A DNA stretch of 64,000 bases, taken from contig CAJFNR010000004.1 in the NCBI GenBank assembly GCA_904395335.1, forward strand, positions 1 to 64,000, given 5' to 3'. Shown here in pieces: positions 55,364-63,243 of the stretch. The position numbers were made by a program, and so were the translations under genes. Under the pieces are notes generated by a model that had not been told where the DNA came from, did not search any database, and saw only the letters and a program-made list of their open reading frames with translations. Numbering within the stretch: position 1 is the stretch's first letter; the number at the start of each line of letters is the position of its first letter. The DNA comes from Candidatus Avimonas narfae (GTDB lineage: Bacteria; Bacillota; Clostridia; Oscillospirales; Acutalibacteraceae).

Positions 55364-56941
55364 ATGGGTCAGTCATTCGAGGCGGAGCTCTCTCTGACGG
55401 GACTGGAGTGTGCGGACAGCGTCCAGCTGTATACAGATGGGATCCCGAATCCAGCAACTTGTCGGGAGCCGGAACGGGACAACAAGTTGATTTTTCGCCA
55501 TGGAGACCGTCAGTGCGTAGTCAATTTTCCGGATGGTTATTGCCTGGATGTCCCTGCGGACTGGCAGGTGGATTTTTCGCTGAGCCCTGTCCGTATCCGG
55601 TATACAGGTTCTTACTGCGTGCTGAATGTCACCCGCGAAAAAATCATCTACGATTCCCGGGAATTCTTTTTTCAGGAGTGTTTTGACCGGCATATGAAGG
55701 ATCCCGGGTTTTGGAAGGCTAACCGTATCACGGAAACCCGTCCGTGCCATACGGAAACCATCGGGGAGTATACGGCGGAATTCCAGCATTTGCGGTTGGA
55801 TGCCATGCCGGAAGGCGCGCTTTCCCATTATACCTATGTCAAGCTGTATAACGACTCCCCGTATTTTTATTTTTTCTTATTCAAAAGCAGCGGCGAAGAG
55901 GATATTGAACCGGTGATCCGGTCCTTCCGGCCGATCCCGGTGGAGGGGACGGCGGTCTATTCAAAAAAATTTGAGGTGAAGATTCCCAGCCACTGGACAA
56001 AGGAGACCCGGGCATGTTATGATCGTCTCTGCAGCCGAACGGATACACCGTGGGGGATTTACTGTGCCGATCTGCTTCACAAGGGGATGGACGAGACCAT
56101 GCCCCGGCTGGAAGCGGAGATGGAGGACCGGTTTGAGCTGGTATCCCAGTATGTCCATTATTCCCATGATTTTACGCTGGAGCTGGCCCGCAAAGTACAC
56201 GACAGCGGCCGCCTGTTCCAGATGAGCTATCAGTATACCACCAGCAACAACACCCATCTGGAAGGGTATACGCCGGTGTTGGATATTTACCGCGCCGAAT
56301 GCGATGAGGTGCTGCGGAACTATGCCCGGCAGATCAAAGCATACGGTGAGCCGATGCTGTTTCGCCTGAACAACGAGATGAACACCGACTGGACCAGCTA
56401 CTGCGGCCTGGTTAACATGCTGGATCCGGACATATTTATTGAAACCTGGGTACGTCTGTACAGGATATTTGAAGAGGAAGGCGTGGACAACTGCATCTGG
56501 ATCTTCAATCCCTCCGGCGACAGTTTCCCGCCGTGTAGATGGGCGGATTTCATCAACTATATGCCGCCGTCGGAATATGTGCAGATGATGGGTGTTACGG
56601 CCTATTGCCCCGGACACGGCGGCTTCGATTCGTATGAAAAGCTGTATGCAAAGATCGAAGACGATTACCGTCCATTTTTCATGGACTGGCCGTGGATCAT
56701 TTCGGAATTTGGCTGCGGGCCGGACGACGGTACCAAAATTGAGGAACAGGCCCGCTGGATCCGGGAATGCTTCGACTGTATGGCACAGCGCCGCTTTCCC
56801 AACATTAAGGCGGCCATTTGGTTCAGCGCCAACGATTACAATCCGGATGGATCCGTCCACAACGGGTATCAGCTCAACCCGGATATCCCGCAGGTTATGG
56901 CGGCTTTCCGGGAGGGGTTTCAAAAGATACACCATACATAA
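55364..56941 (+). CDS. GH26-like glycoside hydrolase without signal peptide (paralogue C)
   Basis: The 525-residue enzyme has the same N-terminal domain (from about residue 40; VNFPDGYCLDVPADWQVDFSL) and GH26-type barrel as A and B, with Glu338 (FRLNNEMNTDW) and Glu448 (IISEFGCG) 110 residues apart. It begins MGQSFEAELSLTG and has no signal peptide or lipobox, so I predict it is cytosolic. The start follows GAGAAGGGTTAGC; no upstream in-frame start with a hydrophobic leader exists nearby. It is the closest of the three to the unknown lipoprotein gene, 21 bases downstream. A cytosolic copy implies that oligosaccharides are imported before final cleavage. Confidence 0.82.
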   Translation: MGQSFEAELSLTGLECADSVQLYTDGIPNPATCREPERDNKLIFRHGDRQCVVNFPDGYCLDVPADWQVDFSLSPVRIRYTGSYCVLNVTREKIIYDSREFFFQECFDRHMKDPGFWKANRITETRPCHTETIGEYTAEFQHLRLDAMPEGALSHYTYVKLYNDSPYFYFFLFKSSGEEDIEPVIRSFRPIPVEGTAVYSKKFEVKIPSHWTKETRACYDRLCSRTDTPWGIYCADLLHKGMDETMPRLEAEMEDRFELVSQYVHYSHDFTLELARKVHDSGRLFQMSYQYTTSNNTHLEGYTPVLDIYRAECDEVLRNYARQIKAYGEPMLFRLNNEMNTDWTSYCGLVNMLDPDIFIETWVRLYRIFEEEGVDNCIWIFNPSGDSFPPCRWADFINYMPPSEYVQMMGVTAYCPGHGGFDSYEKLYAKIEDDYRPFFMDWPWIISEFGCGPDDGTKIEEQARWIRECFDCMAQRRFPNIKAAIWFSANDYNPDGSVHNGYQLNPDIPQVMAAFREGFQKIHHT

Positions 56942-56962
56942 TGTGAAAGGAAGACCCGAGGA

Positions 56963-58798
56963 ATGAAAAAAAAGTGGAGCATTCTGCCGGCGTTGGCGGT
57001 GGCGCTGACCATGGTGCTCAGCGGATGTGCGGACTCTTTCGATGTGCAGAAGGAGGGTGTTCCGGAGGTGGACATCCGGGCAGATATCCAGGATGTGAGC
57101 GATGAGAATTCCCAGCGGGAATACAAGTTCACGGCCGCCTCCACCGATACGTATACTTTTACCGCCGAAGAGGCGGCTAAGGTACAAATCTTTGACAGCA
57201 ATGGCAAGCAGCTCGCCTCCGAGGCGGGCGGCGTGTCGCTGTCCCTGACCGAAGGAGAGGAGTATTTCATGAAAGTGACAACCAATCAAGCCGACGAAGC
57301 CTTCACCGTGAACGTGAAGGCGGCGGGGGATGAGGGGCTGGAGAACCCCTACATGCCCTTCGAGAACATCTTCACCGAAACGGATGTGAAGGTGGAGGCC
57401 AGCGACACCGATCCGCTGGAGCCCTGCAAGGTGGAATACAAAAAGCGCGAGGGCGGCACGTGGATCTATTCCAACAACCCCGAGATGTTGGCTCAGGAGG
57501 ACGTGGGCGCTGCCCTGCTGCGCACCGAGGACATGAGCGGCATGTACAACTTCACCTTTGAGCATTCCAATCACTCCGACGGCAATATTTTCCTGGGTTA
57601 TCAGCTGCTCAATACCGGTACCGAGGACGCTCTGGTGACAGTGTACAACATCGGTTTTCAGGTCGACGGCGAATGGCTGGGCCAGCGCTCCTGGAGCGAT
57701 TTCTACAACGTAAGATACGAGCTGCCGGACGATTATTTCGATGAAAACGGTGAGGAGTCCTGGATCTATCGGGGACAGGATTTCCTAGATTACACCCCCC
57801 GTGTCTTCAAGCCCACCACCTACCGCATTCCTGCGGGCGAATACATTTATGTGATGGGCGGCACCTCCAATGACGCGGCCAACAAGGTCAATGTGGCCGA
57901 TACCGCCAACAAGCAGATCCTCAAGGGCCGTTGTGCCAATGGCGCCGTGCAGTTTAAGGTCACCGGCGGCCAGATTACCGGGACCCTCTATGCCTATACC
58001 AGTCCCTCCCAGGTTCAGGCCAATCCTAAGGAACAGGGCCAGATTGATTACCGCAACAACAGCAACTATGCCGCGCAGTACAAAGGCACCGATCCCCATC
58101 TGGGACTGATCGAGGCCAACCTGAAATGGACCGTCAACGATCAGACGCCCGCCGGTCGCCTGCCGGTAACCTATGAGACCATGTATGATGATAATGCCGA
58201 TAAGGTCACCGAGCCCTATGCGGAATACAACAGCACCTCCCACACCGTCAACGATGACGAATGGTTGACGGCCTTGAATCCGCAGAATAACCATACGGCC
58301 GTGGGCACGGATATGATGGTGTTCAACTGCGTGGACACCGAAGGCAATCCGCTGATCATCGACAATGAGCATACCGACGGTCGCGGTGAACCCGCTAACA
58401 CCGGTAACTGGATGGTCACCTACAACGACAACATTACCCTGGTCAACAGCGGCACCAGGGCCCGGACCTTCAAGGTGTACAAGGCCGGCGCCACCGGTGG
58501 CTGCCTGATGTCCTGCATTCGCGACAAGGACGGCAAGGTATACAATCCGATGATGAATATCCATCCCATCCTGTACACCGGTGAGCTGCCCGCGACGGCT
58601 GATCCCTTCAAATACGTTCTGCATAACAATATCTATTGGCCCATTATCGACGGCGTGCCCTTCTATGACATGCTGGACGACCGGGCGCTGGTGTATACCG
58701 TTACTGTGGAGCCCATGTCCTACGTGCAGTTTACGGTGGATTACCTGATTCTTGCCAACTCCAATGGCGGAACCGTTCATTGGATCACGGTGGACTAA
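56963..58798 (+). CDS. Unknown surface lipoprotein
   Basis: I do not recognise this 611-residue lipoprotein beyond its anchor. The signal peptide ends in a lipobox LSGC and a short linker follows. A small beta-sandwich (about 45-120; YKFTAASTDTYTF, SLTEGEEYFMKV) resembles pre-peptidase C-terminal type modules. The rest (about 130-611) is Tyr/Asn/Asp/Gly-rich with beta-strand character, including NFTFEHSNHSDGNIFLGYQL, YRIPAGEYIYVMGGTSNDA and a C-terminal YVQFTVDYLILANSNGGTVHWI. No catalytic motif is visible. The gene starts 21 bases after paralogue C, preceded by GAAAGGAAG, so the two are probably cotranscribed. It may bind or present the glycan processed by the neighbouring enzymes. Confidence 0.7.
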   Translation: MKKKWSILPALAVALTMVLSGCADSFDVQKEGVPEVDIRADIQDVSDENSQREYKFTAASTDTYTFTAEEAAKVQIFDSNGKQLASEAGGVSLSLTEGEEYFMKVTTNQADEAFTVNVKAAGDEGLENPYMPFENIFTETDVKVEASDTDPLEPCKVEYKKREGGTWIYSNNPEMLAQEDVGAALLRTEDMSGMYNFTFEHSNHSDGNIFLGYQLLNTGTEDALVTVYNIGFQVDGEWLGQRSWSDFYNVRYELPDDYFDENGEESWIYRGQDFLDYTPRVFKPTTYRIPAGEYIYVMGGTSNDAANKVNVADTANKQILKGRCANGAVQFKVTGGQITGTLYAYTSPSQVQANPKEQGQIDYRNNSNYAAQYKGTDPHLGLIEANLKWTVNDQTPAGRLPVTYETMYDDNADKVTEPYAEYNSTSHTVNDDEWLTALNPQNNHTAVGTDMMVFNCVDTEGNPLIIDNEHTDGRGEPANTGNWMVTYNDNITLVNSGTRARTFKVYKAGATGGCLMSCIRDKDGKVYNPMMNIHPILYTGELPATADPFKYVLHNNIYWPIIDGVPFYDMLDDRALVYTVTVEPMSYVQFTVDYLILANSNGGTVHWITVD

Positions 58799-58815
58799 AA
58801 ATAGTTGGTACGCCT

Positions 58816-58844
58816 GAAGCGGGGCCGATCGGCCCCGCTTCTTT
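58816..58844 (+). terminator. Hairpin terminator
   Basis: GAAGCGGGGCC-GATC-GGCCCCGCTTC followed by TTTCC; an 11-bp perfect stem. Confidence 0.8.
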
Positions 58845-58876
58845 CCTAAGTCAGAAGTGAAAGGGTGACAATCGGA

Positions 58877-60751
58877 ATGCTGACAATTGCGTTGACGGAC
58901 AGCCCCCTGATCCCCGGCGCGGAGGCGCTGGAAGGGCACGGTATCCGGCTGGCGGCTGCGGAAGCGGCGGATATCCGTATCGTAACAGAAAAGCGGGAGA
59001 AGGGGCTGCAGGTGATCTGGAAGGGCCAGGAAGCGCAGATTGCTTTTTCCCGGAGGGTGGAATTTTTCCGGGGCCTTTCTTTGCTTCTCGAAGCGTGGGA
59101 ACAGGGCAAAAGAGCGCTGGAATGTGTAGAACAGCCGGCTTTCCGCTTCAACGGCTACATGATGGACTGTTCCCGCAACGCGGTCCCCACGGTGGAGACG
59201 GTGAAAGAAATGGTCCGCATGATGGCGCTGATGGGCCTGGATTTCCTGCAGCTGTACACTGAAGATGTGTATGAGCTGGAGGGGGAACCCTATTTTGGCT
59301 ATATGCGCGGCCGTTATACCGAGGCGGAGCTGCGGGAAATCGATGATTTTGCCACAGGACTAGGCGTGGAGATCGTGCCCTGTATTCAGACGCTGGCCCA
59401 TCTGGCCACCACCCTGCGCTGGCCGTGTTACAGCGGTATGGTGGATTGCCGGGACATCATGATGGCCGGGGAGGACAGCACCTACGCCCTGGTGGAAAAG
59501 ATGGTCGCCCACATGGCCCGCTGTCTGCGTAGCCGCCGCATCAACATCGGCATGGATGAGGCCTATATGATCGGTTTGGGCAAATACCGCGAAAAGCATG
59601 GTATACGCCCAGCTGCGGACATTATGCTGGAGCATGTAGAGCGGGTGATGGATATCTGCCGGAAATACGGCTATGCCCCTATGATGTGGAGCGACATGTT
59701 CTTCCATATGGCGGCGGGCGGTTACACCGGCGAGGAAAACGCCATTCCCCAGGAAGTTATTGACCGGGTACCGCCGGAGATGACGCTGATTTACTGGGAC
59801 TATTACAGCAACGACGCGGAGCACTACCGCCGGATACTGTACAACCACCTGCAGTTCCACAACCCGGTGGCTTTTGCCGGTGCGGCGTGGAAGTGGAACG
59901 GCACCCTGCCGGAAATCCGGTACAGCCTGAAAGTGACGCGCACAGCTCTGGGTGAATGCCTGGATGCGGGTATCGGGGAAGTCATGGCCACCGGCTGGGG
60001 GGACAACGGGGCGGAATGTCCACTGTTTGCCGTGCTGCCCGTTCTCCAGCTGTATGCCGAGATGAGCTACCGCGGCCGTGGGGTGGAGGACGCGGAGCTG
60101 TCTTCCCGCATGAAGGCCTGTACCGGCGGGGTGCTTCAGGATTTCCTGCTGCTGGATAAGCCCAACCGTACCACGGAGAACCAGCCCGCCATCGGCTTGA
60201 ACCCCAGCAAATACCTGCTGTATCAGGATGTGCTTCAGGGACTGTTTGACCGTCATGCGGATGCGACCTTCCCTCCGTTCTTTGCCGGCTGTGCGGCGGA
60301 ACTGGCGGCTGCGGCGGAGCGCAATCCCCGGTATGCCCGGTTGTTTTCCTATGCGGCGGCCCTGTGCCGGGTACTGGAGTTGAAAGCCACGGTGGGCACG
60401 GAGCTGACGGAGGCCTACCGCCGCGGCGACCGTGAGGCACTGCGCCGGTTGGCGGAGGAACGGCTCCCCGCCCTGGGGGAAAGGGTGGCGGAATTTCAGG
60501 AAGCTTTCTACCAGTCCTGGATGGGGGAGAATAAGCCCTTCGGCTTTGAGATCATCGATATCCGGCTGGGTGGCGTTATGGGCCGTGTTCGTACCGCCCG
60601 CCGCCGGGTGACGGATTACCTGGACGGCCGGCTGGATAGGCTGGAGGAGCTGGAACAGCCACGGCTGTTCTTTGACGGGCAGGAGGACCGGAAAGACATC
60701 AATACCTTCTGCAACGACTGGAGCCAGATCGCCACGGCCTCCGTCATCTGA
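58877..60751 (+). CDS. GH20-like beta-N-acetylhexosaminidase
   Basis: The 624-residue enzyme resembles family 20 hexosaminidases: an N-terminal zincin-like alpha/beta domain (about 1-85), then a TIM barrel starting with FRFNGYMMDCSRNAVPTVETVKEMV. It has LQLYTEDVYEL, CIQTLAHLATTL and the catalytic Asp227-Glu228 pair in NIGMDEAYM. A helical C-terminal region (about 430-624) is longer than in typical members. There is no signal peptide, so it is cytosolic and should remove terminal GlcNAc/GalNAc from imported fragments. The ATG at 58877 is chosen over a GTG at 58865 because the ribosome site GAAAGGG is 11 bases upstream. It closes the glycan region. Confidence 0.83.
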   Translation: MLTIALTDSPLIPGAEALEGHGIRLAAAEAADIRIVTEKREKGLQVIWKGQEAQIAFSRRVEFFRGLSLLLEAWEQGKRALECVEQPAFRFNGYMMDCSRNAVPTVETVKEMVRMMALMGLDFLQLYTEDVYELEGEPYFGYMRGRYTEAELREIDDFATGLGVEIVPCIQTLAHLATTLRWPCYSGMVDCRDIMMAGEDSTYALVEKMVAHMARCLRSRRINIGMDEAYMIGLGKYREKHGIRPAADIMLEHVERVMDICRKYGYAPMMWSDMFFHMAAGGYTGEENAIPQEVIDRVPPEMTLIYWDYYSNDAEHYRRILYNHLQFHNPVAFAGAAWKWNGTLPEIRYSLKVTRTALGECLDAGIGEVMATGWGDNGAECPLFAVLPVLQLYAEMSYRGRGVEDAELSSRMKACTGGVLQDFLLLDKPNRTTENQPAIGLNPSKYLLYQDVLQGLFDRHADATFPPFFAGCAAELAAAAERNPRYARLFSYAAALCRVLELKATVGTELTEAYRRGDREALRRLAEERLPALGERVAEFQEAFYQSWMGENKPFGFEIIDIRLGGVMGRVRTARRRVTDYLDGRLDRLEELEQPRLFFDGQEDRKDINTFCNDWSQIATASVI

Positions 60752-60771
60752 CGGGAGAGTAGGAGGGGCCC

Positions 60772-61233
60772 ATGCGCCTTTATATCGATGCCGACGGCTG
60801 CCCGGTGGTGGGACTGACCCTAATGACGGCTGCCCGCTACAGGGTGCCGGTAACGCTTCTGTGTGATACCTCCCACCAGATGGAACGGCCCGGCGCCCAA
60901 ACGGTGGTGGTATCCCGCGGGAAGGACAGTGTGGATTTTGCGTTGGTCAACCGGCTGTCTGCAGGCGATGTGGTGGTTACCCAGGATTACGGCCTGGCCG
61001 CTATGTGCCTAGCCAAGGGGGCCGCGGTACTGCGGCAGGACGGCCTGGAATACACGGCGGAGAACATTGATGCGCTGCTTTCCGCTCGGGCCGCCGCCCA
61101 GAAGATCCGGCGGGCTGGAGGCCGGCTGAAAGGGCCGGCCAAGAGGACGCGGGAGGAGGATCGGGCTTTTGAGCAGGCGCTGGACCTCCTTCTTGCCCGC
61201 CTGACCGGGAAGGAAAAGGGGGATCCGAAGTGA
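60772..61233 (+). CDS. YqxD/YaiI family protein (UPF0178)
   Basis: The 153-residue cytosolic protein belongs to the DUF188 family. It shows YIDADGCPV at residues 4-12, VVVSRGKDSVDFALVNRLSAGDVVVTQDYGLA near 45-76 and a basic C-terminal tail. The acidic DAD and DxxL positions are metal-binding in a PIN-like fold, so a nuclease role is often suspected but not shown. The start follows AGGAGGGGCCC. Its stop is joined to the next gene by a four-base overlap (GTGA), so the two are translationally coupled. Confidence 0.86.
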   Translation: MRLYIDADGCPVVGLTLMTAARYRVPVTLLCDTSHQMERPGAQTVVVSRGKDSVDFALVNRLSAGDVVVTQDYGLAAMCLAKGAAVLRQDGLEYTAENIDALLSARAAAQKIRRAGGRLKGPAKRTREEDRAFEQALDLLLARLTGKEKGDPK

Positions 61234-61913
61234 CCGATATCCCATACCGGCTGGTCCGCTCCCGGCGCCGCACCCTGGCTTTGGTCATCACCCGGCAGGG
61301 AATACTGGAGGTGCGTGCGCCGCTGCGTCTTTCCCCACAGGCTATTGAGGAATTTGTGGATCAGAAGCGGGACTGGATTGCCGCACGGATGGCGGAACGG
61401 GAGAGGGTGGTTCTGCCGCCCTTCCGGTGGGGGAATACCGTCCCCTTTTGGGGGCGGGAGGTCCCCGTTTTGCCGGGAGAAGAGGCGTGCTTTGACAGCG
61501 GACGCTTTTTCCTGCCCCAGCAAGCGGCGGGGGATTGGGTCCGTGTACGCAAAGCGCTGGAACCGCTATACCGGAAGGAGGCCAAGGCCCGTCTCAGCCG
61601 CTTGACGGAGCGGGAGGTGCTTCGTACCGGCTGGAACGGCGGAAAGGTGCCGCCGGTGCACATTACCGGGGCCCGAACCCGCTGGGGCTCCTGTTCCGGG
61701 CGCAATTCCCTCAATTTCAGTTGGCGGCTGATGGCAGCGGGAGAGGAAGAGGTACGTTATGTGGTGATCCACGAGCTGGCCCATACGCAGGAGCACAACC
61801 ATTCCCCCCGGTTTTGGGCATTGGTGGAGAAGGCCTGTCCCGCGTGGAGAGAGCGGAGAGACCAGCTGCGGAAAACCGGCCTCCGGTTGGAGCGGGAAGG
61901 CTGGAATGATTGA
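61230..61913 (+). CDS. SprT/YgjP-like metallopeptidase (DUF45)
   Basis: The 227-residue protein has the zinc-metalloprotease motif HELAH (His181-Glu182-His185) in VIHELAHTQEHNHSPRFW. The residues before it, RTRWGSCSGRNSLNFSWRLM, are typical of the DUF45/YgjP family. The N-terminal half (RRTLALVITRQGILEVRAPLRLS) matches the same family. There is no signal peptide. Substrates are unknown. The GTG start overlaps the stop of the YqxD gene by four bases. It is followed by a bidirectional hairpin. Confidence 0.85.
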   Translation: MTDIPYRLVRSRRRTLALVITRQGILEVRAPLRLSPQAIEEFVDQKRDWIAARMAERERVVLPPFRWGNTVPFWGREVPVLPGEEACFDSGRFFLPQQAAGDWVRVRKALEPLYRKEAKARLSRLTEREVLRTGWNGGKVPPVHITGARTRWGSCSGRNSLNFSWRLMAAGEEEVRYVVIHELAHTQEHNHSPRFWALVEKACPAWRERRDQLRKTGLRLEREGWND

Positions 61914-61932
61914 GTGAATAAAGACATATGAG

Positions 61933-61990
61933 AAAGATGCCGGTTTGGAGCACTCCCTTTCAGGAACGCGCTTCAAAACCGGCATCTTTT
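61933..61990. terminator. Bidirectional terminator
   Basis: AAAGATGCCGGTTT (61933-61946) pairs with AAACCGGCATCTTT (61976-61989). It ends both the metallopeptidase gene (plus) and the 62011 gene (minus). Confidence 0.8.
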
Positions 61991-62010
61991 GCATAGAGGG
62001 TATTTAGTGG

Positions 62011-63093
62011 CTAGCCTATTTTTTCCAACTCCTCTACCGCTTTCAAGGTATACATTTTCGCCCGCAGCATATGAGCGGCAAAGGTATAGCGCACTTCCGG
62101 CAACCGGAATTTCCTGACGCCTTCTTCATCCGGGGTAACGTATTTCCACAGTTCCCCAGAGTAATCACAGGCTTTTTGGTAATACCCGGCGGCTGAAAGA
62201 ACCCGCTCCCGCCATTCCGGAACAATATCGGCATATTTGTTGAGGAATCGTGACATATTTTCATAACCATTGAGCATACACAAAAAATCGCAGTATCCCG
62301 CCCAAAACCTGTCTGCCAGGCTATGGGCGCCATCCTCCCGCCAATAACCTTCCGGACGATGATAGGGCCAGGGGATTTCACCTGTATATGACAGATCGTC
62401 GTTGAATATCTGGAAGCTTTCATCCCACACCAGCATTTCCGCCAATGCATCAAACGCGGACAATCCCATGGCAGCGCCGGGGTGCTGCTGGCATTCTGAA
62501 GTGCGGGCCATGGTGATTGCGCGCTTTATGGTTTGCGCCAGCAGCTGCCTATCGACGGGTTGCGGCAATAGGCGTTCTATCAGCACATATCTTTTGGTTT
62601 GCTCACACCAGCTGTTCAGAGGGTTGTATTGATATGGCTGTGTCCGTTCCTCGGGAGGCGCAAATGTGGATACACCGTACAATACATTCTCTTTGTATCC
62701 CAATACAGTGGAACATACGAATGGTTCATCCAGAAGTACCGGTTTGCCTTTGTCGATGGCGGCCTGTATTTCCTTTCGCGCCAGAACGGTATCTGTCAAG
62801 GATTTCACAATATATTTGGCCCCAGCCCCGTCCAGTGCCCGCAGTGCGTAATCGAATCCTGTTCCATCCGGAAATACCGCCTGATTGGGCAGCACCTGAT
62901 AAGCTGCCCATCCGGGCTGCCAAGCTAAGCGCACCGCCATCCCTGTGATGCTCATCAGAAAATCGTAGTCCATGTAATCGGGTGCGCCCAACGCCTGCAG
63001 TGCGCGCAGTGCCGCAGGAATTTCCGGCATAAGAAAAGAACCATCCTCCATGAATTGTTGTAAGCATTTGACATCCGCTATGTAGCTTTCCAC
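62011..63093 (-). CDS. Unknown protein, possibly C39/BtrH-like
   Basis: I do not recognise this 360-residue protein with confidence. The N-terminal part (about 30-150) has MDYDFLMSITGMAVRLAWQ and AAIDKGKPVLLDEPFVCSTVLGYKEN, a pattern seen in papain-like C39/BtrH-type domains, where AIDxGxPV precedes the histidine strand. No clear catalytic Cys-His pair is visible. The C-terminal half is helical. There is no signal peptide. The GTG start follows AAAGGGG. A consensus -35 element TTGACA (63186-63191) with TTTAAA 17 bases on is a possible promoter. The AraC gene lies upstream on the same strand. Confidence 0.55.
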   Translation of the reverse strand: MESYIADVKCLQQFMEDGSFLMPEIPAALRALQALGAPDYMDYDFLMSITGMAVRLAWQPGWAAYQVLPNQAVFPDGTGFDYALRALDGAGAKYIVKSLTDTVLARKEIQAAIDKGKPVLLDEPFVCSTVLGYKENVLYGVSTFAPPEERTQPYQYNPLNSWCEQTKRYVLIERLLPQPVDRQLLAQTIKRAITMARTSECQQHPGAAMGLSAFDALAEMLVWDESFQIFNDDLSYTGEIPWPYHRPEGYWREDGAHSLADRFWAGYCDFLCMLNGYENMSRFLNKYADIVPEWRERVLSAAGYYQKACDYSGELWKYVTPDEEGVRKFRLPEVRYTFAAHMLRAKMYTLKAVEELEKIG

Positions 63094-63162
63094 TGCTTAT
63101 TTCCCCTTTCCGCTAAGGTTTTATCCTTAAATAGTATTGACGATGAAAGGTGCAGGGGGGAG

Positions 63163-63191
63163 TTTAAAGAAAAATGGATCGTTTTTGTCAA
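63163..63191 (-). promoter_or_regulatory. Possible promoter of the 62011 gene
   Basis: On the minus strand: TTGACA (63186-63191), 17-base spacer, TTTAAA (63163-63168). The -10 element is weak. Confidence 0.45.
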
Positions 63192-63243
63192 AAAGACATG
63201 GAGAGTGCTTACGGCCTTTTTGCTTAAAATGGAAAAACGGCCA

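Noticed and set aside
55961..57574. 537-codon antisense frame opposite GH26-like paralogue C and the lipoprotein
   Set aside because: Same codon-bias shadow; no family match and it covers two genes on the other strand.
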